A stretch of 7,223 nucleotides of DNA. Source: Candidatus Aerophobota bacterium. GTDB taxonomy: Bacteria > Aerophobota > Aerophobia > Aerophobales > AE-B3A. Shown one piece after another: positions 1 through 6,264 of this stretch (its first letter is position 1; each line of letters begins with the position of its first letter). The stretch lies in the NCBI GenBank assembly GCA_030602105.1, contig JAUWAK010000055.1, forward strand, positions 1 to 7,223, written 5' to 3'. The notes under the pieces were generated by a model that ran no database searches, was not told the origin of the DNA, and saw only the letters and a program-made list of their open reading frames with translations. A program made the translations under genes and the position numbers.

Positions 1-420
1 AGGTTTCAGAGTGTTATTTGCTATGGAGTCCGCTTTCGCGATATGATATCCCCATACTGCACCATTGATACCGTTGAACGATGAAGCCGTTATCATGTTA
101 ATCTGACCGATATAAGTACCGCGAGCTTCCGCCCGGTCATAAGAAACGATCTCTTCGAGACCCTCATCCATATCCGAGGCAACCAGTCCGGTCTCAAGTG
201 TCAATACAGATACATACCCCGAACCAGTTGCGCCAGGATTTCCGTATCCGTCAGAATAGAAATCAAACGGACCGACGGCGCCGTTCACAACATCTTCTAT
301 GGTCAAACCTTCATTCGGAATCTCGGGTCCTGGCTTGAGTATGGTTTCTTGATCCTGACCTTGGACGCCACCGCTTAGAAAGATAAGGAACAGGAATGCA
401 AAGAGGAATCTTTTCACCAT
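1..420 (-). CDS. hdcA: Pyruvoyl-dependent histidine decarboxylase proenzyme with signal peptide (N-terminal 140 residues; cut by window edge)
   Basis: The frame is open from the ATG at 420 to base 1. Residues 60-130 resemble the Lactobacillus 30a enzyme, which converts histidine to histamine and CO2. Visible matches include GSGYV, the IVSYDRAE block (Tyr94-Asp95, equivalent to Tyr62-Asp63), YIGQINM and TASSFNG. Ser113-Ser114 match Ser81-Ser82, the self-cleavage site that yields the pyruvoyl group; the offset of 32 is constant between the two blocks, so they align without a gap. Asp85 fits Asp53. Unlike the classical cytoplasmic enzyme, it begins MVKR followed by a hydrophobic stretch (residues 5-16) and a likely signal peptidase I site near VQG/QD (21/22), with no lipobox Cys. 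GAGGAG at 428-433, 7 bases upstream, fixes the start. The catalytic Glu197 equivalent and C-terminus lie outside the window. Family assignment is strong from recalled sequence; histidine as substrate is likely but not proven. Confidence 0.88.
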   Translation of the reverse strand, partial: MVKRFLFAFLFLIFLSGGVQGQDQETILKPGPEIPNEGLTIEDVVNGAVGPFDFYSDGYGNPGATGSGYVSVLTLETGLVASDMDEGLEEIVSYDRAEARGTYIGQINMITASSFNGINGAVWGYHIAKADSIANNTLKP

Positions 421-456
421 TATCATTCTCCTCATTTTGTTGTGGTGCAGCACTCC

Positions 457-546
457 TCACCCGATGAGCCCACTCATGACGAAAATAAGGATAATCGCAC
501 CAAACCTGGCAAGGAACTTCACACCGATAGACAGATTACTCAGCGT
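457..546 (-). CDS. Candidate 28-29-residue membrane micropeptide (or decayed anchor) upstream of the histidine decarboxylase
   Basis: An AAGGAGG Shine-Dalgarno lies at 554-560 (read leftward). Seven bases on, where an ATG would be expected, is ACG (544-546), followed by CTG (541-543), then codons ending in TGA at 457-459. The peptide starts LSNLSIGVKFLARFG and continues into a hydrophobic stretch ending SGLIG, so it has a polar/basic N-terminus and one membrane segment. It aligns without gaps to residues 1-29 of the decarboxylase at 6378, and resembles the N-terminal anchor of methyl-accepting chemotaxis proteins. It is in the same frame as the histidine decarboxylase, whose ATG follows 36 bases after the TGA. 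It could be translated from CTG or ACG as a small membrane peptide, or be the broken remnant of a former anchor. No ATG, GTG or TTG start exists between the upstream in-frame TAA (562-564) and the segment's start; the only in-frame ATG, at 475-477, is near its end. Confidence 0.4.
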   Translation of the reverse strand, partial: TLSNLSIGVKFLARFGAIILIFVMSGLIG

Positions 547-560
547 TTTGAGGCCTCCTT
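463..560 (-). repeat. Left copy of duplicated Shine-Dalgarno plus membrane-anchor segment
   Basis: This segment aligns base for base with 6364-6461 on the plus strand. Shared elements are AAGGAGG, a 7-base spacer, then 28 codons with 14 identical residues and no gaps. Identity at the DNA level includes AAGTTCCT and AGTGGGCTCATC. Weak similarity continues upstream of the Shine-Dalgarno (TGAA and AAAT in register). The two copies are over 5.8 kb apart and inverted relative to each other, each at the 5' end of a pyruvoyl decarboxylase locus. Confidence 0.7.
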
Positions 561-676
561 GTTATTTGATTCACTCTCAAGAGATACGGATATTGCTGAA
601 GGAAAGCAACTGATTGAGTGATCCCTTCCAGCTACTAAGATTCTAGTGCAGGTAGCAGGGTGGCGAGTGCCACAGA

Positions 677-711
677 AAAACCCATTCTTCGCGTTCGGAA
701 GAATGGGTTTT
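677..711 (-). terminator. Perfect 14-bp hairpin, terminator-like on the minus strand
   Basis: Bases 677-690 (AAAACCCATTCTTC) are exactly complementary to 698-711, with a 7-base loop (GCGTTCG). Read leftward, the stem is followed immediately by a run of five T counting the last stem base, as in an intrinsic terminator. In the plus direction the T run is only the stem's own four T and then G, so it is weaker. It lies about 117 bases downstream of the leftward promoter at 835-863 and upstream of the histidine decarboxylase. It could end the ABC operon transcript, end a small RNA, or act as an attenuator for the decarboxylase. A small second hairpin (GTGGC/GCCAC, 660-673) sits beside it. Confidence 0.7.
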
Positions 712-828
712 GTCCAGATGAGCTTACTAGGTACATTCTCTTGTCCTCAGAAGGCTTCCTGGGTGACCCTCTGGAGTTTAGGATACGTCGCCTTCTTGAT
801 TTCCCCTATGGACTGTCCCTCTTAAGTG
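677..828 (-). ncRNA. Candidate structured leader or small RNA between promoter and terminator hairpin
   Basis: A transcript starting near 828 from the promoter at 835-863 and ending at the 677-711 hairpin would be about 150 nt. It contains a 7-bp pairing AGAAGGC with GCCTTCT, whose loop holds a small GGG/CCC hairpin, and flanking GTCC/GGAC that could extend the stem. No convincing open reading frame lies in it. I compared it by eye with T-box, SAM, TPP, FMN, lysine, glycine, cobalamin and c-di-GMP riboswitch cores and recognised none. It could be a free small RNA or the 5' leader of the micropeptide-hdcA transcript with conditional termination. Confidence 0.35.
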
Positions 829-834
829 CACCAC

Positions 835-863
835 AGTGTAGCGTTCCTTGGGTCTATTGTCAA
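835..863 (-). promoter_or_regulatory. Sigma70-type promoter reading left toward the histidine decarboxylase
   Basis: On the minus strand the -35 box is TTGACA (858-863, perfect) and the -10 box is TACACT (835-840, 4 of 6 to TATAAT), separated by 17 bases. Transcription would begin near 828. It lies 200 bases past the end of the second permease gene, so it gives the leftward genes a start of their own rather than relying on read-through from the transporter operon. Confidence 0.6.
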
Positions 864-1063
864 ACGGAATGGGAGCTATGGGCCGTGGTGACAGGAATTG
901 TGGAGAGGTGTCTGGACATTGGACGCTAGCTCTTGCGTATTACGGGGATTTGATACGGGGAGATCTCTATTTCCAGATCATACAGAGGTACTTGGCTTCA
1001 AGCGGATGTTATGGACGGCATGAGGATGTTTCCCCCGTACATTACAGCATGAGTGCTCCACGC
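864..1063. other. Non-coding stretch downstream of the transporter operon
   Basis: I see no gene or strong terminator here. It holds an 8-base direct repeat, TACGGGGA, at 941-948 and 954-961. The open frames crossing it on the plus strand lack Shine-Dalgarno sequences, overlap the 3' end of the permease gene antisense, and show no recognisable protein features. Confidence 0.5.
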
Positions 1064-2302
1064 TCAAGTAGCGCCGGTACGAAAACGGTAGATAGCTATG
1101 ATTCCAAATACGCCAGCAAAACCAATCAGGACTAGCATCTCCGGAAGTGCGGCACCGAAGCTGGCGCCAAAGAGCATTAGTTTGTTGAAGCCGGAGATTG
1201 CCCAGGCGTGGGGAGTCACTCTTGCGACAACCTGGAGCCACCTCGGCATGATGAACAGAGGCCACCAGCAACCTCCCAGAGGTGCCATAACCAGCGAGCC
1301 GAGTACAGCCGCGGAGCCAGCACCGCGCTCAGTTTTGACCAGGGTAGCCAGCATAACGCCATAGGCTGAGGACATAATGACCATCAGGATAGAGAGGATA
1401 ATAACCCCCACGGGAGAAAGTCCGAGATCGATGTTAAAGACGAGAATCCCGACTGTCCAGAAGATAAGTATTTGAATTAGACCCTTGGTGGCTATTCCTG
1501 CGAAAATACCCCCCAGAATGGATTCCCTTCTTGCCGAGCTAGCCAAGAGTCTCTCCAGGGTGTGATTCTTGCGCTCACGGACTATCGCTTCAGCCGCTAC
1601 GGCAGCGCCAAAGAAGACGAACATCACGAGATACCCCGGAATAACCCAGTTAGAGGAGCTCTTTGCCTCTATCTCTCCTATTTTCTCAGTGCGGAGTCCT
1701 ATGAAGTCTTCGACAGCTGAGCTTCCTTGAGCTTCCAGCATCTCCTGGGTGATCTTTCCAACAGTAGGGATATCAAAAGAAGTAGAAAGCCCCTGCTCCG
1801 TCAGCAATTCCAGGATGGTGCTCGTAGCCACCCACTGGGAGCCAACTCGAGAGGAAATCATCCGAGCAAGTCCCTTAAGAGCCGCACTGGTATTCGCGGC
1901 ATCAGCGTCAAAGATCACCTTGAGGCTAGTGCCGTGGCCCGTTAATATCGCCTCGGTAAAATCTGCCGGAAATAGTAAGAATCCTTCCAGTCTTTCTTCC
2001 TTTACTGCCTGGTAGGCTTTCTCGTAGTCCTGTTCCCATATTATTCTCGCTTCACCAGACCCTGGCTCGGACTCATCCTCAGTTCTCATGGCCGCGATTA
2101 TTTCATAGCTTAAGCTGTCTTCTCTTTCCTGGCTCGCGAGATGGAGCTCTAATCGGGGATCTTCCCTTTGGGGACTGACAAGACTCATCATAGTTATGAA
2201 AAAGAGGGGGAAAACTATGAAGAAAAAGAGTGCCCCTCTGTCGGCGGTAAAAAGTTTCAAATCCTTTGCAGCGACGATGAGGATGTGTCTTAGCTCTCTC
2301 AT
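1064..2302 (-). CDS. ABC-2 type transporter permease (second permease of the operon)
   Basis: A 412-residue ABC-2 permease of the long (ABC2_membrane_3-like) type. It forms part of the membrane channel of an exporter powered by the ATPase at 3499-4248. A first membrane helix (about residues 23-43) is followed by a large extracytoplasmic domain (45-217), then five hydrophobic segments (about 219-241, 262-290, 297-322, 328-352 and 386-405). Between helices two and three is the cytoplasmic coupling motif ERKNHTLERLLASS (243-256), typical of the family. It starts 7 bases after the stop of the preceding permease, so the two are probably translationally coupled; no strong Shine-Dalgarno is seen. 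The pair has the same architecture but clearly different sequences, which suggests a heterodimer. The substrate cannot be read from the sequence; relatives move drugs, lipids, polysaccharides or Na+. Confidence 0.87.
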   Translation of the reverse strand: MRELRHILIVAAKDLKLFTADRGALFFFIVFPLFFITMMSLVSPQREDPRLELHLASQEREDSLSYEIIAAMRTEDESEPGSGEARIIWEQDYEKAYQAVKEERLEGFLLFPADFTEAILTGHGTSLKVIFDADAANTSAALKGLARMISSRVGSQWVATSTILELLTEQGLSTSFDIPTVGKITQEMLEAQGSSAVEDFIGLRTEKIGEIEAKSSSNWVIPGYLVMFVFFGAAVAAEAIVRERKNHTLERLLASSARRESILGGIFAGIATKGLIQILIFWTVGILVFNIDLGLSPVGVIILSILMVIMSSAYGVMLATLVKTERGAGSAAVLGSLVMAPLGGCWWPLFIMPRWLQVVARVTPHAWAISGFNKLMLFGASFGAALPEMLVLIGFAGVFGIIAIYRFRTGAT

Positions 2303-2309
2303 AAGTTTC

Positions 2310-3488
2310 TTATCTTCCCCCAGGCATTATCCTGAAAAAAACTCGGCCTACGCCAAGCCCTCCTATGATGATGCCTGCCATTATCCCGAGTTCCCTCCTA
2401 AGGTGAGTCAAGGAACCTTCCCCAGCTATTATAGCCTTGAAGGCATCGTTGGCATAGGTGTTGATAGATATCCTGCTCAAGGGGTACAGGGGCGATCCTT
2501 GGGAGATCGAAAAGAATGTCCCTCCCAACATGACCATGACCATGGTGAAAAAAACTGCAATCCAGATGGCCCCATCCTCAGTCCGAGCTACCGAGGCAAT
2601 AACAAGTCCAAGAGCACTGACTGCTGCTGCGAAAATGAGGGCAACTATTAGGATTTCGGCGAAGGTAAGCGGGGTGAAAAGATGAAAAGCCACCTGGGAG
2701 AGACTCAACAAAATGAGCGTTTGCAGAAATCCACGGGCGAGACCAGCCAGGAACTTGCCCGTAAAGAGCTCTCCCACGGTGAGCTGCGTGGTGAGGAGCC
2801 GCTCCAGGGTTCCCTCCCTCCGTTCCTCTAGCAAGGTCCTCGCATTCAAGGTTATGGCAAAAAGGACGAACATGGTAATAATACCAGGAAGGAACATGTT
2901 TACCGGATCAGGCCGCGTGCCCACCAACTCTTCTTGCACTCCCAGGATAGGGTTTGCTCGCTCGCGATCCATGAATTTCTGGAGCACGGTTTCCGTCCGC
3001 TCCTGGGAGATGTTCCTTCCTGCGAGAGCACGGGCAACTTGTTCACGAACCTTGAATTCCTCACCCATTTCCTCAGCTACAGCCCGAACTAGGCTTACCA
3101 CTATTTGACCTTCCTGACCAGCATCACCTCTCTGGCTAAGGATCAGCTCCGCCGGGTCACCAGATGCAAGCCTATTGGAGAATCCCTTTGGCACGCGAAG
3201 GACGAGCAGTAGGTCAGATCTATCTAATCTCTCCTCCGCTTCCTTCGAGGAGAGTAGCTTGACTTCGAGATTCTCTATTCCTCTAAGGCGCTCCAGGAAA
3301 AGGGTAGAGTAGATACCTTCCGGATCCTCATTCACCACATGGGCAGTTCCCTGAAAAAGGAGTTGCCCGCCAAAGGCAGCGTACATGAGGGTGAAGATGG
3401 CTATTGGCAAAAGCAGGCTAAAGGCAAGGTCTGCCGTGTCCTGCAGGTAGGTACGAACTTCCCGGAAGGCGATTACTAGCGCTCTCAT
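2310..3488 (-). CDS. ABC-2 type transporter permease (first permease of the operon)
   Basis: A 392-residue ABC-2 permease with the same plan as its neighbour: N-terminal helix (about 21-40), a long extracytoplasmic domain (41-195) rich in charged residues, then hydrophobic segments at about 196-215, 248-268, 277-300, 307-327 and 366-385. The coupling motif EERREGTLERLLTT (221-234) lies after the second helix, where the ATPase docks. It begins 10 bases after the ATPase stop codon and lacks an obvious Shine-Dalgarno, in keeping with coupled translation. The general arrangement of one ATPase followed by two such permeases recalls the YbhFSR-type and related exporters, but no specific orthology is claimed. 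Confidence 0.87.
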   Translation of the reverse strand: MRALVIAFREVRTYLQDTADLAFSLLLPIAIFTLMYAAFGGQLLFQGTAHVVNEDPEGIYSTLFLERLRGIENLEVKLLSSKEAEERLDRSDLLLVLRVPKGFSNRLASGDPAELILSQRGDAGQEGQIVVSLVRAVAEEMGEEFKVREQVARALAGRNISQERTETVLQKFMDRERANPILGVQEELVGTRPDPVNMFLPGIITMFVLFAITLNARTLLEERREGTLERLLTTQLTVGELFTGKFLAGLARGFLQTLILLSLSQVAFHLFTPLTFAEILIVALIFAAAVSALGLVIASVARTEDGAIWIAVFFTMVMVMLGGTFFSISQGSPLYPLSRISINTYANDAFKAIIAGEGSLTHLRRELGIMAGIIIGGLGVGRVFFRIMPGGR

Positions 3489-3498
3489 CGGATATTGG

Positions 3499-4248
3499 TT
3501 AGTCCCGCAGGTTCCTCCCGGTTAGCTTCAAGAAGACATCCTCCAGGGTTACCGTTTCAGGCGATCCAATTCTACTTCTAAGTTGATGAGGAGTATCCAT
3601 AGCTATGATTTTTCCCCCATCCATGATAGCTACACGATCGCAGAGACGATCCGCTTCCTCCATATAGTGAGTGGTGTAGAGAATGGTTATTCCCTTGTCT
3701 CTGAGGTCCTCAATCGTCTGGTAGATGTTGTTCCGTGACTGAGGATCTATGCCTACTGTGGGCTCATCTAGAAAGAGCAGCTCAGGATGGCCCATAAGGG
3801 CAATGGCGAGGTTGATGCGGCGTTTCATTCCCCCGGAGAACTTCCCCACCTTGCTCTTGGCTTTTTCTGTAAGACCGACCAGCTCTAAGTGGGCCATAGC
3901 CTGAACTCGCACTTCCTTACCCGTTAGTCCTACCATTCTCCCAAAGAAGATCATGTTGGCAAGGGCAGAAAGATCCTGGTAAAGAGCCAGCTCCTGGGGA
4001 CAGACTCCAATGAGCTTGCGAGCAGCATCCGCATCGCGACGTATAGAGTGGCCTCCTATGGTAGCATCGCCGCGGTCCGGTTCCAAAACCGTAGAGAGCA
4101 TGCGTATGGTTGTAGTCTTGCCAGCGCCGTTTGGGCCCAGGAGGCCAAAAATCTCCCCGGTGTGGATGGTGAATGAAACCCCATCAACAGCCTTGTCCGC
4201 ACTAAAGCTTTTGTGAAGGTCCTGTGCCACCAGAAATTCCTCCGGCAT
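3499..4248 (-). CDS. ABC transporter ATP-binding protein (DrrA/CcmA-like, ABC-2 exporter)
   Basis: A 249-residue ATPase that powers the two downstream permeases on the cytoplasmic face of the membrane. All nucleotide-binding motifs are visible: Walker A GPNGAGKTT (38-46), Q-loop Gln85, signature FSGGM (137-141, a common variant of LSGGQ), Walker B LLFLDEP (157-163) with catalytic Glu162, and switch His194 in the TTHYMEEAD block. Length and the YxxMEEAD ending are typical of COG1131 ATPases paired with ABC-2 permeases. It is first in a three-gene leftward operon. The ATG at 4248 has only a weak GGGG Shine-Dalgarno 8 bases upstream. The 152-base gap to the Ntn hydrolase stop holds no clear terminator, so it may be co-transcribed with that gene. 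Confidence 0.93.
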   Translation of the reverse strand: MPEEFLVAQDLHKSFSADKAVDGVSFTIHTGEIFGLLGPNGAGKTTTIRMLSTVLEPDRGDATIGGHSIRRDADAARKLIGVCPQELALYQDLSALANMIFFGRMVGLTGKEVRVQAMAHLELVGLTEKAKSKVGKFSGGMKRRINLAIALMGHPELLFLDEPTVGIDPQSRNNIYQTIEDLRDKGITILYTTHYMEEADRLCDRVAIMDGGKIIAMDTPHQLRSRIGSPETVTLEDVFLKLTGRNLRD

Positions 4249-4400
4249 ATCTCTATCCCCAAGGTTCGTTTTGAAAAAGGATTAAGAAGCAGCAACGCAT
4301 TCTATCGATCGAAGAGTCTGGAACTCACCTTTTGCAAATTTACTATTGAGGGCTATGAACTCGCAAGCAATGAACCTTATTATTGTGTGTGGAATGAGGG

Positions 4401-5852
4401 TTATCTCCTCGTCTCTTCTACTTCAAATAGGGTCCAGGGTTGAGTTGGCCTATCCTTGAGATACCCCTCCAGGTGAGACCACTGGATGTGTTCAGCCAGA
4501 AACTCTTCTGCATCAAAGGACATACCGCTGGAGCTACCCCACCTGGCCCAGAAGCTGAGATCCTTGGCCATGTCGCTATCCATCACTTTGCCGTCCACGG
4601 CCCCCGCCGGCTGGTAGGGAACTCTCGCTCCCCAGTACTCGAAGGCATCCAGTTCGTAGTGGCCCTCCACGGTACGTGAACAAGGATTGTTCTCCTTTTT
4701 GAGATAAACATCATAATGGTCAGCCAGAATCTCTTGGGCTATTTCAATGTCTATGGTGCCGTGGTGCTTCTTCATCAGTTGGGTAAGGCGTACCCGTCGT
4801 GCTCCCGTAGGCATCCTTATGTCAGTGTAGCCCGTGTTACCACACTCCAAGTTGCGGATCCTGGGGTCGGTAGGGGCGTTGAACCCGATGAAGTAGCCAT
4901 CGGTTTTCCGCTCAACGTTTTGGTACTCTAGGCCCAGCTCGAGGCACATGATCTCACCCGTATTGGCGTCGGCCAGCAGCCAACTGTTGGCGTAGCCACC
5001 GTTATTTTCCTTTTTCATAAGCTTGACAAATTCATCCAGGTCATCCGCATACTGCATAGCTTTTCGCACCCGAATAAATTCCGGTACCTCATCGGGATCG
5101 TACTCCCCAAAAGCCCCAATGGTGGTTTCGGTGCCCATGATGCCGGCGTCGGTCACGAAGAAATCGGCCATGCTGTGGATGTAACCTGGCACGCTCTGCA
5201 TCAAGATACGATGGCCTTCAGCCGGCTGGATGTCCAGAATTAGATTGAAGAACTGGCCCTGCTCAAATGCGTCCCAACTGTTATGAGCCATGACGACCTT
5301 TCCATCCCTGGTGGCCGATCCGGTGGCAACAAATGCGCTGCAGTGGTCCTTGTCAGTTTGATCGCCGCTCGCGAATTTCCCCGCTTTCTCATTGGGCCAC
5401 CAGTAGCCCACAAGTTCAAAATAGCCATTCCAGGTTAAAACCTCCTGCCAGGTGATGTCCACTCCGGCCACCTTAGCCCCTTCGGCGATACCCTTCATCT
5501 CCTCCAGGAATTCCTTGTTCATTTTGGGTATGAACAATTTTTCCCCCGCAGCTACGAAGAAGTCCCAGTCTTTACCAGTATTCCAGTAAGTAAGATATTT
5601 GAGACTTCTCATAATCTCGCTTAGCTCTGAAGCGAGGAAGTATCCGTGCTGAAAACCTCTCTCGTAAGGTTCCCCCTCAATGTGGACGAAGATCCAACCA
5701 TTCTTATCCAGGCGGTAGCCCTTCCCATACTCAGAGGTCTTAATGGACAGTTCTTGTGAAGCAGTTGGAGTCCCTAGCGACGATACTCCCATAGCCACAC
5801 CCAGGACAAAAACACCGATTACGACAATCCTCCAGAAACGTTTCCTCTCCAT
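4401..5852 (-). CDS. Secreted Ntn-hydrolase, C45 acyltransferase / phospholipase B-like family
   Basis: A protein of 483 residues from the ATG at 5852, chosen because GAGGAGG (5861-5867) stands 8 bases upstream and a signal peptide follows directly (basic MERKRFWR, hydrophobic 9-22, likely cut near TAS/QE at 32/33). An upstream in-frame ATG at 5951 has no Shine-Dalgarno and would bury the signal. The likely nucleophile is Cys171 in DHCSAF, exposed by self-cleavage after His170; this agrees with the N-terminal Cys of the Ntn fold. Supporting motifs are EGEPYERGFQHG (59-70), the HNSWDAF block (190-196), ADFFVTDAGIMGTETTIG (229-246), and a late CSRTVEGH (391-398). The ETT block recalls phospholipase B-like proteins, and the overall length and N-terminal motif recall bacterial C45 proteins. 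It probably cleaves or forms an amide or ester outside the cytoplasm; the substrate is unknown. It lies upstream of the exporter operon on the same strand. Confidence 0.78.
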   Translation of the reverse strand: MERKRFWRIVVIGVFVLGVAMGVSSLGTPTASQELSIKTSEYGKGYRLDKNGWIFVHIEGEPYERGFQHGYFLASELSEIMRSLKYLTYWNTGKDWDFFVAAGEKLFIPKMNKEFLEEMKGIAEGAKVAGVDITWQEVLTWNGYFELVGYWWPNEKAGKFASGDQTDKDHCSAFVATGSATRDGKVVMAHNSWDAFEQGQFFNLILDIQPAEGHRILMQSVPGYIHSMADFFVTDAGIMGTETTIGAFGEYDPDEVPEFIRVRKAMQYADDLDEFVKLMKKENNGGYANSWLLADANTGEIMCLELGLEYQNVERKTDGYFIGFNAPTDPRIRNLECGNTGYTDIRMPTGARRVRLTQLMKKHHGTIDIEIAQEILADHYDVYLKKENNPCSRTVEGHYELDAFEYWGARVPYQPAGAVDGKVMDSDMAKDLSFWARWGSSSGMSFDAEEFLAEHIQWSHLEGYLKDRPTQPWTLFEVEETRR

Positions 5853-5984
5853 TATCAGATCCTCCTCTTTGGTATTTCTATCAAGCCTACGTAATCTTCG
5901 TGAATGCTTTAGCAAGCCTACTTTTTGGAACAAGCAGGATTCATCACTCATATTGAATATTACCGCAATAATCGTCCTCCACTA

Positions 5985-6051
5985 ATCTCAGTTCACTCCT
6001 CCAAGTCTGGGCCTGTCGGCCGGAGATTCAATTTCTCCGGAATACTGAGAT
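5985..6051 (-). promoter_or_regulatory. Nested inverted repeats in the leader of the Ntn-hydrolase gene
   Basis: An outer 8-bp inverted repeat pairs 5985-5992 (ATCTCAGT) with 6044-6051. Inside it an inner 7-bp stem pairs CCGGAGA (6020-6026) with 6034-6040 around a 7-base loop, and GGCC repeats flank 6014-6017. If the promoter at 6105-6132 is used, this structure falls in a 5' leader of about 245 nt. It does not match a riboswitch class that I know, and it is not followed by a T run, so it is not a terminator. Confidence 0.4.
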
Positions 6052-6104
6052 CCCTTTTGTCCCTAATCCCTCCGGTGTTTATGCCCGAACAAAAGAGTAC
6101 CCTG

Positions 6105-6132
6105 ATCTTATTAGAGCAGGAAATTTCGTCAA
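6105..6132 (-). promoter_or_regulatory. Probable promoter for the Ntn-hydrolase (leftward)
   Basis: On the minus strand the -35 box is TTGACG (6127-6132) and the -10 box is TAAGAT (6105-6110, 4 of 6), with a 16-base spacer. Predicted start near 6098 gives a leader of about 245 nt to the ATG at 5852. It is back to back with the rightward promoter at 6204-6232, about 70 bases away. Confidence 0.5.
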
Positions 6133-6196
6133 GCAGCGGCATTGAGTTGGGACATTGAAAGTGGCCTATATGAAGGTGATGCTTGTCTACTATAGT

Positions 6197-6217
6197 CGGC
6201 CAATTGACAAATGGCCG
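6197..6217. promoter_or_regulatory. 21-bp dyad operator covering the -35 box
   Basis: The half-sites CGGCCAATTG and CAAATGGCCG surround a central A at 6207. Nine of ten base pairs are symmetric; the only mismatch is 6203 with 6211. The -35 TTGACA (6204-6209) lies inside it, so a bound dimeric regulator would block RNA polymerase. No regulator gene is in the window. Confidence 0.6.
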
Positions 6218-6232
6218 CTTCTGCGGTATGAT
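6204..6232 (+). promoter_or_regulatory. Strong sigma70-type promoter for the PSD-like gene
   Basis: The -35 box is a perfect TTGACA (6204-6209), the -10 box is TATGAT (6227-6232, 5 of 6), and the spacer is exactly 17 bases. Transcription would start near 6239, leaving a 5' leader of about 140 nt before the ATG at 6378. The -35 box lies within a symmetric operator. Confidence 0.75.
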
Positions 6233-6264
6233 TCCGGCGAATTGGGCGTGACTAAGGAGAAACT

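Noticed and set aside
677..834. Known riboswitch or T-box upstream of the histidine decarboxylase
   Set aside because: None of the core motifs of the common classes was found by eye; only the generic promoter-structure-terminator layout is supported.
660..929. Plus-strand open frame of 89 codons in the gap left of the transporter
   Set aside because: It starts inside a small hairpin (660-673), contains the full terminator-like hairpin, has no Shine-Dalgarno and no protein-like pattern.
941..961. TACGGGGA direct repeat
   Set aside because: Only two 8-base copies 13 bases apart; too short to call an array, attachment site or iteron set.
848..1135. Plus-strand open frame of 95 codons
   Set aside because: It overlaps the minus-strand promoter and the 3' end of the permease gene antisense and encodes nothing recognisable.
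2196..3108. Plus-strand open frames (2196-2651, 2713-3108) inside the permease gene
   Set aside because: They are antisense to clear permease coding sequence whose membrane segments and coupling motif are intact.
4249..4400. Separate promoter for the ABC operon (TTGCTT, 17 bases, AATAGT on the minus strand)
   Set aside because: The -35 matches only 3 of 6 positions and the -10 only 4 of 6, which is expected by chance; co-transcription with the upstream gene is equally likely.
5853..5951. Longer start of the Ntn hydrolase at 5951
   Set aside because: No Shine-Dalgarno there, and the 33 extra residues would precede a clear signal peptide that has its own strong ribosome site.
5743..6158. Plus-strand open frames across the Ntn-hydrolase start and leader
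   Set aside because: They lack ribosome sites and run over the leftward promoter and structured repeats; no recognisable product.
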